Shown here in pieces: positions 29,543 to 38,322 of a stretch of 64,000 nt of DNA. The stretch is from Aurantiochytrium sp. KH105. Taxonomy: Eukaryota > Sar > Bigyra > Thraustochytrida > Thraustochytriidae. The position numbers and the translations under genes were made by a program. The stretch is from the NCBI GenBank assembly GCA_003116975.1, contig BGKB01000048.1, positions 155,001 through 219,000 on the forward strand. The letters run 5' to 3'. Within the stretch, counting starts at the first letter, position 1, and each line of letters opens with the position of its first letter. The notes under the pieces were generated by a model. It was not told the DNA's origin, made no database searches, and worked only from the letters and a program-made list of their open reading frames with translations.

Positions 29543-30652
29543 ATGGCGGGCGTGTGGGCCGCGCTCGCGCGGCTGTTGTTCGCGCAGCAGGAGGCCGTGG
29601 GCGCAGGCGACGTGGTGCTGGTGCGCGGCAGAACCCGGGCCGACGGCAAGCGCGAGGTGGCCGAGACCGAGGCCGCCGCGCTCGAGGCGACGCCTTTCCT
29701 GGCCCACCTCGGCAGGGACGTCGCCGGCAGCGACGATGACGATGACGAGGGTGTGGACGTCGTCGTTGGCGACGAGGAGGAGCGCGATGCCGTTGAGATC
29801 CGAGTCAATGGCACGCGCATCGAACAAAGAGTATCTGTGGCACATGGCAAGCCCTCATTTGCGGCCGCGCGCAAGGGGCCTGCGCTGCTCACACCGGGAC
29901 CTGAGGCAGCGGAAATTGCGCTCCACCTCGGACAGACCACGAGGTTGCACGGTGCCGCTTTGCGCGAGCTTCCACTCCGTGCAGGACGGAACCAGCTCTC
30001 GTACACCTGGGTTCGCGGGAATGGCCAAGTACAGTCCATCGATGACGCAGCAGTCTACGTATTGGCCTCCTCGAGCCGCATGGTCGTCGTAAACCTCGAC
30101 GTCTTCGTCCAGCTGGAAGCAAGCGGCGCCATTGCACCCGTAGTCTCGTCCCAAACCTCGCTCTGTGCCCGCACGCTTGCGCGCATTGCGCGTAATGCTT
30201 ACGGCCTCCTCTTCGTGTCAGCGCGGTTCTCCGTAGAGAGAGCCACAGAGCTGCGCGAACTTCTCTTTGCAGAGCTCGACCTTCCGCTGGGACCCATGCT
30301 TCTCCATGGAAATCGCGCGGGCCATAGGGCTGCTCTCGACCCTGTGGGCCCCCGCGCTGAATGCCAGCGCTTCAATGCCGAGACGTTGCGCGAGCTCTGC
30401 CGGGCCTTTGGTCGCAACCCCTTCGTGGCTCTCTTCACCGATGACGTTGCCAGCGTAGATCCCAAGTCTCTTGATGCCCCTCGATCACGCACATATGCTC
30501 CTGACTTCGAATCTTCCTCAGGATGGGCGAGCGGATGCGGCCGAACCCCCCTTCAAGACGAGGTAGTCGACCTTGCTTTCCCCAAAATTGCCACAAAGGC
30601 CTGCTTCGGCTACAATCATGCCGTCGGCCAGTCTATTTATTTTTATGCGTGA
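29543..30652 (+). CDS. lipin-like protein (N-LIP and LNS2 domains) lacking the DxDGT catalytic motif
   Basis: A 369-residue protein aligned by eye with lipin/Pah1 phosphatidate phosphatases. N-LIP signs: GDVVLVRGRTRADG, TPFLAHLGRD and EIRVNGTRI, matching the IDIIVV..DG, SPFHVRFGK and VDIEINGE pattern. LNS2 signs: LPLRAGRNQLSYTW (as LxLxxGxNxVxYSV), then MVVVNLDVFVQL where active lipins have VISDIDGTIT, YGLLFVSARF (as YLSAR), GPMLLH, and NAETLRELCRAFGRNPFVALFTDD at the end. The nucleophilic first Asp is Asn and Gly-Thr is Val-Phe, so phosphatase activity is not expected. An acidic run (SDDDDDEG) interrupts N-LIP. Membrane or transcriptional roles remain possible, as does lipid binding in the manner of the inactive LNS2 of Nir proteins. 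No second lipin is in this window. Confidence 0.8.
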   Translation: MAGVWAALARLLFAQQEAVGAGDVVLVRGRTRADGKREVAETEAAALEATPFLAHLGRDVAGSDDDDDEGVDVVVGDEEERDAVEIRVNGTRIEQRVSVAHGKPSFAAARKGPALLTPGPEAAEIALHLGQTTRLHGAALRELPLRAGRNQLSYTWVRGNGQVQSIDDAAVYVLASSSRMVVVNLDVFVQLEASGAIAPVVSSQTSLCARTLARIARNAYGLLFVSARFSVERATELRELLFAELDLPLGPMLLHGNRAGHRAALDPVGPRAECQRFNAETLRELCRAFGRNPFVALFTDDVASVDPKSLDAPRSRTYAPDFESSSGWASGCGRTPLQDEVVDLAFPKIATKACFGYNHAVGQSIYFYA

Positions 30653-31019
30653 TTTATGCGCATTCTCCAAGATCCTAGGCTACATGTCTAAATTACCTGG
30701 GAGTAGAATCTTCTCGTCTTTATCCAAGGCACGTGCGCTCATATCGTCTGACATTAATAATAGCAACAACAAGATAAAAACAAACAACGAGCGCTAGAGA
30801 GGCATGGTAGATCCTAGATAGTACAAATATTTCCCCCATTTTTTGCACCTTATCTCTCACTCACATCTCGTCTATTGCGATCAAGACCCACTTTTTTTTT
30901 CGCATCTCCCAAGTACGAGATTACTGAGAGGCATCGCTGCATGGAGGCTCTACTTCCTTTTTTCGCATTACATTTGTTTGCTTTTGGTCAACGAAGTTTT
31001 TTTTAACCACAAAAAAAGC
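30653..31019. other. convergent intergenic region
   Basis: A 367-bp AT-rich tail-to-tail spacer with T-rich runs at about 30838, 30891 and 30955. It holds both 3' ends. No gene is visible. Confidence 0.5.
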
Positions 31020-34000
31020 CTATTCTCCCTTGCCTGATCGGGAAGCGAGAATCTTCGACCGCAAATGCGCCAGTGCCGGCCCAGTGTATTTGTGAGCCCG
31101 CATCACCTGCACAAATTCGCTTGGCGTAATAATGTGCTCTCCGTCTTCGTTTTCCTCACCGGTCATCTTGAACATGCGTCGAACTGTGCGTGGGTCTGCG
31201 TGCGGATCCACCACCAACACCAGCAGCTCCCACTCATCCATGTCCAGGATACCATCACCGTTGGCGTCTCCAGACTTGAAAATCTCGCACAGCGTATCAT
31301 ATTCACTCTTTTCCATGGCATACCACGCGCGCATGACCACGTCCAGCACTTCATGCAGAGACACGCACAAGGTTAATTTCTTTCCCAAAGGATTGGCGGC
31401 CTGTTCCTCTGCCGCCAATTGGCGCGCGCTCGAATGCCGTCGGCCACGCATCATCGAAAAGATATTGGAAGCCAGCTGATTACTCTGCGACATGATACGA
31501 GTCTGCACAATGCTCTTCATCGTCAACGACCCTCGCTGCGCGTCCTCCGCAACCTCCATTTCCACTCCTGTCCCTTCTTCCTCCTCTCTTGCTTCATCCT
31601 TTGGAACCCCGCTCGCATCCTCGACAGCTTCTGAGGAGGACGAGTCCGTAGTCGATGCGTGCACGAGGGATATTCCCGACCTCGCGCTCTGTAGGTCCTC
31701 TTCTGTGTACTTTGCCCACAGCCTATTGGACTCCAGCTCGCCCAACAAATCGCTGTTGGCAACTTCGTACTGCTGCAGCTCGCCCAGCCGGTCCATGAGA
31801 GCTTCGCGATCCGAGATCTCGTACCAGTACATTGACGCGATACCCATCACAGCATTCAGAACCTGCAAAAACGGTAATAACGTCTGGCCCTCAGAAGAAT
31901 CAATGCACTCACCAACATCCTCATAAGGCACAAGCGCTCGCACAAGCGATATAAAAAAGCTTTCCGCTTGTGTCGAATACCTCTCCGCGTCAATGGCGCC
32001 TACGAGTACGCCAAACCATCGTACCGTTGTCGAAGTGTCTGCCATTGAACGAAGTGCCACCGTAAATGCCGCGAGCGCACGTTTGGTTGCGGCGACGTCA
32101 TCTTCCTTGCTCAGAAAATGGTCGTACACGACTTCTGACAATGGCTCGCGAGCGTGGCCAGCACGGTCATCAATTGCATCAGCATCAATCTTTTCTTGAT
32201 AAACTTGCGCAATCGTGCTTTCGAGCTCGTCAAGCGTCCATCCGTCGGCCCGTGCCTTGCGCTTGCCAACAATCTCAACAAGTGATCGTGCCTGTCCGTG
32301 GCCCGAGATCTGCGCCGAGGAGACTGGGTCCGTTTGCGAAGCTTGCGCAACGCACGAGCTGTGGTATGCTGCTAGATTTCGAAGTCCAAGACGCTCCAAT
32401 CGCGCCTTGTCACCCAGCAGTAGCTTCGGATGAGCTACAAAGACGTCTTTTTCCAAGGTCTCGCGCGGAGCTTGCGCCAGCGTAGCCACAATCGCCTCCG
32501 CATGCCCAGCCACGTGAAAAGCGAGCTCCTCCGTACTATTTCGCACCAATGCGTCCATTAACATGGGTGAGCTCGCAATGAGGCCAGGCAAGAGGCCCAC
32601 ATCCGTGCACAGCGTACGCGAGACGACCTCTTGGTTGTTTCGCAGAAAGGCCAAGAACCACGCCGCGTTTTGCGCCGTGACTTGGCCAAGAAGGTCGGCA
32701 CGTTGCGCAAGTGAGTCCCCCAGCGTCGATTGACTAAAGTCGAGGATCGTGCCCACGATGTGCGGACTTGAATCCGCCAAGGTCTCCAAGAGATCTTCTC
32801 CAGCAGACTTTGACTCCAAAATGTCTCTCAGCGTTTGTCGATTGCGAACGAGCGTTGCCTCGAGGAAACTCGGCCCGAAGTCCACGACCTGATTCAAGAT
32901 TTCCTCCATCACCGAACGGTGTCGCTCAAACATGACCTTGGCCCCATTGTCTTGTGCGAGCCATTGGCAGTACACTTTTAGAAACTTGCCTGCCACCTCC
33001 GGTCTGCTTACCACGATCGTACGCAGCAACTCAGGCGAGAACCACAAAATGTCGCAAAATTTACCCCAGTGCAATTCCCAAAAGGAAATCAACCGCGTCA
33101 GCGAAGGCGCTTGCACGCAAAAAATACGTTCCACACCCGGGTCATTTTCCATGGCGCGCTGCGCGACGGCAACAGCGTCCTCGCGCTGAAGCGTGCAACA
33201 TACTGCTTCAACTGCGCTCTCTTTCGAGATGCATTCCTGAAGAACGAGTCGCAAGGCGTCCGGCACGGCGTCTTCCTCCAAAAGACCAAACAGACCGGCA
33301 ATGGTCAGCTCGTCCACCGGAACAGAACCAGTGCGATAGAGCTCCAAGACAATGTCTGTGCGGTCGCCGGCGTGCGGCGCGACACGCGCGAGGGTATGTT
33401 GCAGTGCTTCTACCGCGGCCGTGACGCGCGAGGGCCCCGACGAGTTCTTTCGCTTTGCCTCTTCATCGCGTCGTTCTTGCTCGGCATTTCTGTTGGAAGA
33501 TTTTTGCAGCTCTTCGATGAGATAATCTTGCTGGCGAATCTTGGCTTCCAAAACGCCTAGCCGCTCTCGCATCTCTGCATTCTCGCTCACCAGCTTTTCT
33601 TGCGATTCAAAGTAAAAGGAGGTTTTGGCATGAGCAGGGTCTAGCTCTTCGCTCGTCTGCTTGCTGCAGCAACCTGATGTTGACCTTGGAGAGAAGGCGG
33701 CAGACGTTAGCACCTGACCAACGGCAGTAAGTGCGCTTGCCACAAGATCGTCCTCGACGAGCTCCGTGATTGTTTTGAGTAAAGAGAAGGCTTTGTGCGT
33801 TGAAGACACCGAAGGCAGCGTCTCTGGCTTTGCGTTGTAGACTTCTTGCAAGAGAACCGAAAGGTCCAGGTGCTTTGCAACATTATCCCAGATCACTGCC
33901 GAGTGATCTACTCCTCGCAAATGGTCCGGATTCGAAATAGCGTCCCAGCCAAAGGCGAAGGAGTTTCGGTCCGTGTCGTGCGCAGACCCGCTGGTCTCAG

Positions 34001-34895
34001 GTTCTTGGCCTTGCTCGGATTCTGGACCGTAGTCCTTTGTAACGTAGGATGCCAAAACTCGCGTTCGGTCAGCAAGGCTCTGTTGCTCGAGCGTTCGCAT
34101 ACGATCACGCTTGAGTTCATGCGAAAGTTTTGCTTTCGGATGCTCAATCTGGTGCTTGAACGCGAGCACGGCCGAGTGCAAAGCAATGTTTTGGCGCATT
34201 TCGCGCACTTTGCAAAAGCTTTTTCCAAGTTTGGCAGAAAATGGAAATGCAATCGTTCCCTCTGACTGCTCGTGCGGTCGCCCTGGCCGACTTTGTTCGA
34301 CACGATCCTCAGTAGATGGTAGGTCAGATTCTTGGTTCGTTGCTGGTACCTTTTCGGGTTTCTTTCCGTTGTGATTGTGTGGTCGGCGCTGCAAAATAGG
34401 TGCGCGCTCTTCGTGTGTTGGTGCAAAGCGAAGCGGGGGCTCCGTAGTTTCTGCGTACCGCGTTTGATGCGACAATACATTTTCTTGTTTAGGGATGCAG
34501 GCCGATGCCGGCCGAGGTCGTGATCGTTTTGGCGAACGCGCTTTCTTTTGCGGAATTTCCACTGCACAGGTTGCGGCTTGTGGAGCTTCGCGAATAACTA
34601 CGCCAAGAAAGGGCTGGAGCGGAAGAATTTCGTCGCTTTCCCACCGCACAATCCCGCCCAAGGCCTCGTTCGCCTTCTTGTCAAAGGCCACCTCGCCGTC
34701 AACATCGTCTTCATCAGCATTGCTGTTTCCTGCCATCCACCATGGCTGCATCGCCTCCCCATGCCGGGCAGCTCTTGAGCGTGTCGCAGCATGTCCTTCT
34801 TCAGCTGCGCTAATACTGCTTCGTTTGCTTGGTGCTGTGCAAGGTCTTTTGCGCCGCGAGTGCGGCTTGGCACTTCGTGGTCGCTGCGGCTGCAT
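31020..34895 (-). CDS. large EF-hand protein with helical repeats, function unknown
   Basis: A 1291-residue single-exon protein. Residues 1-210 are basic, Ser/Arg/Pro-rich and probably disordered. A coiled coil (SENAEMRERLGVLEAKIRQQDYLIEELQK) lies near 430-470. The centre (about 500-880) is a run of 30-odd-residue amphipathic units that often end in a Pro- or Ser-Pro-containing turn (PELLRTIVVSRPEVAG, PGLIASSPMLMDALVRN, PKLLLGD), suggesting a solenoid. The C terminus has an intact EF-hand loop DANGDGILDMDE at about 1209-1220 and a second, weaker one with ENEDGEHIITPSEF. This combination fits a calcium-responsive scaffold. I do not recognise the family. Start at the ATG at 34895. Confidence 0.75.
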   Translation of the reverse strand: MQPQRPRSAKPHSRRKRPCTAPSKRSSISAAEEGHAATRSRAARHGEAMQPWWMAGNSNADEDDVDGEVAFDKKANEALGGIVRWESDEILPLQPFLGVVIREAPQAATCAVEIPQKKARSPKRSRPRPASACIPKQENVLSHQTRYAETTEPPLRFAPTHEERAPILQRRPHNHNGKKPEKVPATNQESDLPSTEDRVEQSRPGRPHEQSEGTIAFPFSAKLGKSFCKVREMRQNIALHSAVLAFKHQIEHPKAKLSHELKRDRMRTLEQQSLADRTRVLASYVTKDYGPESEQGQEPETSGSAHDTDRNSFAFGWDAISNPDHLRGVDHSAVIWDNVAKHLDLSVLLQEVYNAKPETLPSVSSTHKAFSLLKTITELVEDDLVASALTAVGQVLTSAAFSPRSTSGCCSKQTSEELDPAHAKTSFYFESQEKLVSENAEMRERLGVLEAKIRQQDYLIEELQKSSNRNAEQERRDEEAKRKNSSGPSRVTAAVEALQHTLARVAPHAGDRTDIVLELYRTGSVPVDELTIAGLFGLLEEDAVPDALRLVLQECISKESAVEAVCCTLQREDAVAVAQRAMENDPGVERIFCVQAPSLTRLISFWELHWGKFCDILWFSPELLRTIVVSRPEVAGKFLKVYCQWLAQDNGAKVMFERHRSVMEEILNQVVDFGPSFLEATLVRNRQTLRDILESKSAGEDLLETLADSSPHIVGTILDFSQSTLGDSLAQRADLLGQVTAQNAAWFLAFLRNNQEVVSRTLCTDVGLLPGLIASSPMLMDALVRNSTEELAFHVAGHAEAIVATLAQAPRETLEKDVFVAHPKLLLGDKARLERLGLRNLAAYHSSCVAQASQTDPVSSAQISGHGQARSLVEIVGKRKARADGWTLDELESTIAQVYQEKIDADAIDDRAGHAREPLSEVVYDHFLSKEDDVAATKRALAAFTVALRSMADTSTTVRWFGVLVGAIDAERYSTQAESFFISLVRALVPYEDVGECIDSSEGQTLLPFLQVLNAVMGIASMYWYEISDREALMDRLGELQQYEVANSDLLGELESNRLWAKYTEEDLQSARSGISLVHASTTDSSSSEAVEDASGVPKDEAREEEEGTGVEMEVAEDAQRGSLTMKSIVQTRIMSQSNQLASNIFSMMRGRRHSSARQLAAEEQAANPLGKKLTLCVSLHEVLDVVMRAWYAMEKSEYDTLCEIFKSGDANGDGILDMDEWELLVLVVDPHADPRTVRRMFKMTGEENEDGEHIITPSEFVQVMRAHKYTGPALAHLRSKILASRSGKGE

Positions 34896-35764
34896 CGAGG
34901 TCGACGCGGGCGAGTGGCACAGGCAAGGGCCAAGCTAGCTTTTGGTGCTGTAGGAAACTGCGGCGCCTCGCTGGGCAAGGATAGAAGAACCTCTTTGAGC
35001 GTGGCGTGGCCGAAGTTGGATGGACTCCGACTCGAATTTGAGCCTTCCTTCCCTACCGGTCACCGGATACCTAATAGAAGATGAGGGGTTAGTTTATGAA
35101 TTATTGTCGAGTAAACGGTAAATTATAATCCAATCTTGTAGTGTTCTTGTCGGAATAACAATAGCTGATATTGTCCCGAAATTTCGAAATATACCTTTCG
35201 TAGGGCTCTATGTATCGACCTGGAACTCTACTGAAAATGAAATCAAGCTTGCAAACAAGCAACAAGTGGCTTTTTGCAAGCAGGATGATGTGCTATAAGA
35301 TGCCTTTTTCATCTTCGGCGTGTATGCCCGACAATTCACTTCCATTTATCCATTGGGCCTGTCTACAAGAATTACTGTGGCAAACATGCCACAGAGCTGC
35401 GACACATCATTCTCTAGTACGTGGTCTCATCCGCGTAGAACAGCTAGAGTATTTGGCCGAGCGTTGCCTTCAAGAGGATGGCGCTGTCCCAGAATTCAAG
35501 AACACAACGAGCGGCTGCGTCGGCCTATTTTGGTTAATTTTCTTTTCCAACCTTTGATCGCCTTTGACCCAAGTCATACCTCAAACGACCTCCGTTAGCT
35601 GCGCGAAAATTCTATCTACGTCGCTGCGCGCTGCGCTGCGCTCTAACGCTAGGCAGTCTGGTGCAACCCGAGCTGCCGCACGACTCTGGGTCGACGCGCG
35701 GCTGCGTACAGCCAAAGAGTAAAGCCAGCGTGCAAGTTTGCAAGAAGGCTAGGCTGTCAGCGTC
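34896..35764. promoter_or_regulatory. divergent intergenic region, EF-hand protein / SGNH hydrolase
   Basis: An 869-bp region, markedly AT-rich at 35085-35330. A small open frame at 35210-35557 starts with ATG but has no family motif and no bias typical of the neighbours. A short CTGCG run lies at about 35621-35640, 0.13 kb before the hydrolase ATG. Confidence 0.5.
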
Positions 35765-35976
35765 ATGGCCATGTCTCGACGACAGAGCCTTGCACGAAGG
35801 GCCAAGTGCGAAGCAAGCAACTTGAGGGACGCGGAAGAGAGCAGCAGCGACGAATCTGAGGTCCTGCAAGCTGTCGAAGAAATCTCTGCCCAAGGCAATA
35901 CGGAGGCCAAGCGCAGCACTAGCGTTTCAAAGGCCGCCAAGGACGAGGACGTTACAAGCGACGGCGAATTGAAATC

Positions 35977-36010
<34 letters not shown>

Positions 36011-37779
36011 AATGAAGAAATGGAGGAAACCAATCTTTCTCGGAAGCAGATCAAATCTCGTGACAGGCAATCTACGGCGCAGAGCAACAAGCATAGGGCG
36101 TCATCATCCTCTCCCAGTCCATCTTCATCAACTGGAAGGAAACGTCGTTTGCGCAAGGGAGGACCAAGCGCGTCCTCTTCGTTGACTGCAATGTCTGCAG
36201 GGGATGCGAATAGCGCTGCTGATGCGATGAGTAGGAAACGGCGGAGCTTGGCTGCTCGTTCCAGCAGCGTAGGATCCTCTTCGGCGCCCGGAAAGACGCG
36301 ACGAGGCGAAGTTTATGAGGTCGTTTACGATGATCCAAGTGCTGCACTGCGACGCCAGCCTTGGCGCAGAACACGACCGCGTTACAAAGGTGACACTGTA
36401 GGCGAAGCACTTGTCTATGGCGACTCGCTCACGTGGGCTTTTCAACATGACCGGTTTGAGCGCTTTGCGATGCCATGGTGTGAGTTGCTTCGCCCCCGCC
36501 TGTGGGAAAAAGGTCTCGCACTTGTGCAATCAAATTTCCCGGAGCGCACGACAATCTACAATGACAATCCGGAGCATGATCTTGGCTGGAATGTGGGGAC
36601 GAAAGCTGAGGACTTCAACGGGATCAGACACTTTGGCGCCACGTTCTCTAGTCACTCGCCAAAGTGGCTAATGATCATGCTTGGCACGCACGATCTCAAA
36701 GCTCGCGTTCGTGCGTATGCTCGTGAGCGTGCTGCGCTTGGCCTCCACGCCGAAGAGGATACGAACAAGCCGGCATCCGATCCCGGCTCTGGGTCTGACT
36801 CGTCGGACTCCGAATCAGAATTTAGCGCAGAGTCTGATACCGAGGTTCAAGATCAGAAATCTCCCCAAAATGCGAGAACTTCAGGCGGCAGGACCGCTTC
36901 CGCAAACGCAGACGGAAATGGCCATGTGGGCAAAGGGGCGGACGTAACTGCAACAATCAGCGAGGCCGATGCACGTATTGCGTCTTCGCCAATGTTAAAA
37001 GAGGGATCAAAAAAGGAGTCTGATGCAATGAGTGATCATTCTAGGTCTCATCCAAGGCAACGCAGAGGACGAGGGGCTAAAACAGAGTCCGCCGGTAAGG
37101 ATCATCGCGATCAAGATGACGACGCTGCCAAAGATGAAGAGAGTGATAGCAGTGACGAGGACAAAGGCGTCAAGGCTGCGTCTTCCGGGAGCAAAGGTCT
37201 CAAGGCCACTGTGCGCGAGCCAGAAGAAGGATTCGAGTTCACCGCTCAAACCATCGCGAGTAACTGCGAACGGTACATTGGCAAGGCGCGTCACATGTAC
37301 GAAGGCCATTGCCACGAAGGGTAAGTCTTGTTTTGTCTTGTTTCGGTGACTATGAAAGGAAAGGAAAGAAACGGAATGGTCGAAGGAGAGGAAAGAAATG
37401 GGAGAAAAAAAGGAAAACGAAAATGTGTACGAGGGGAAAGTATTTTTGCTGACGCGCACCAAATAACCGTAGCAACCTCAAAATCTTATTCATCGCGCCC
37501 CCTCCCATTCGTCTTACTCCGGTGTCGAAGCAGCTTGGCTTTGACGAAGAGTCTGTGCGTATTTCCGAAGCTTTACCAAAGGCCTTTGCTAAGCTTCGAC
37601 GTCACCACGACGTCGTAGTCGTCGTGCCGTCTCAAGCTGTCATGAAAGGTTCGGTCGATGGCGTGCATCCTACGGCGAAGGGTCATGCAGCTCTCGCAGA
37701 CCTCGTATGGGCTGCGATGCAACCTGAACTTCCTCGGCAGACTCGCAAACCAGAACGTTTGACCATCATCCATCGCTGA
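35765..37779 (+). CDS. SGNH/GDSL-type hydrolase with a large acidic insertion, two exons
   Basis: Exons 35765-37320 and 37473-37779 give 620 residues. The 152-bp intron starts GTAAGT, ends TAG and joins in phase 2 to give EGGNLKILFIAPPPI, typical of the strand before block V. The first 200 residues are acidic and Ser-rich. The esterase fold begins with LVYGDSLTWAF (block I Ser at about 221), continues with MIMLGTHDL (block III, His where Asn is usual) at about 306, and ends with DGVHPTAKGH (Asp and His of the catalytic dyad) near 580. Between blocks III and V about 165 residues of Ser/Asp/Glu repeats with SDS and SES pairs are inserted. Such enzymes cleave acyl or acetyl esters; the substrate is unknown and no signal peptide is visible. 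Confidence 0.85.
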
Positions 37780-38322
37780 CTATATTCTGCGATTGAACTC
37801 AATACTCCCTCCTCCCCTAAACGAATGATCATCTCTGTTGTCCTCTCGTCATGAATGCCTATGCAGGCTGCACGTAGCGTCACATTTTGGCCATATTTCT
37901 TCTTCTGCCACCACCCCTTGCCAGTTTTAACAGAAAGTTCGTCGAGAGCTGAGCATCGAGAAGAAAGGGTGTCAGAAGAGCGCGTGCGCGCACGCGCACA
38001 AGGATTGCAGAATGTCGGCATCAAACGCTACAGATGAGCAGACTTGCAACCAGCAGTATCACTGATGAAGAAGGAGTCCTCCGTATACACAGACAAAACT
38101 TTTGGCACGCGCAGTGCTGCTAGACATGAAAGAAAAGAGCGGCATGCGAATTAAACAGTAACGCTTTCTGAGATAATGAAAATTCGGTCAATTGGTTCGT
38201 AAAAGCGTTTAAAAGAGAGATTCGTATGCCTCGCGAAACAGAAATTTCATCCGTGCTTCACAAAAAGTAAACAAGCCACCTCGTTTTTGCGCTTATTTTT
38301 GAAGAGAAAACCTTGAATTCAA
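37780..38322. other. convergent intergenic region
   Basis: A 543-bp AT-rich tail-to-tail spacer containing both 3' ends. A short CGCGTG/CGCACG alternation occurs at about 37980-38000. No gene is visible. Confidence 0.5.

Noticed and set aside
35210-35557. 115-codon frame in an AT-rich spacer
   Set aside because: ATG start but no family motif, and its composition is unlike the neighbouring genes; kept as possible only in the region entry.
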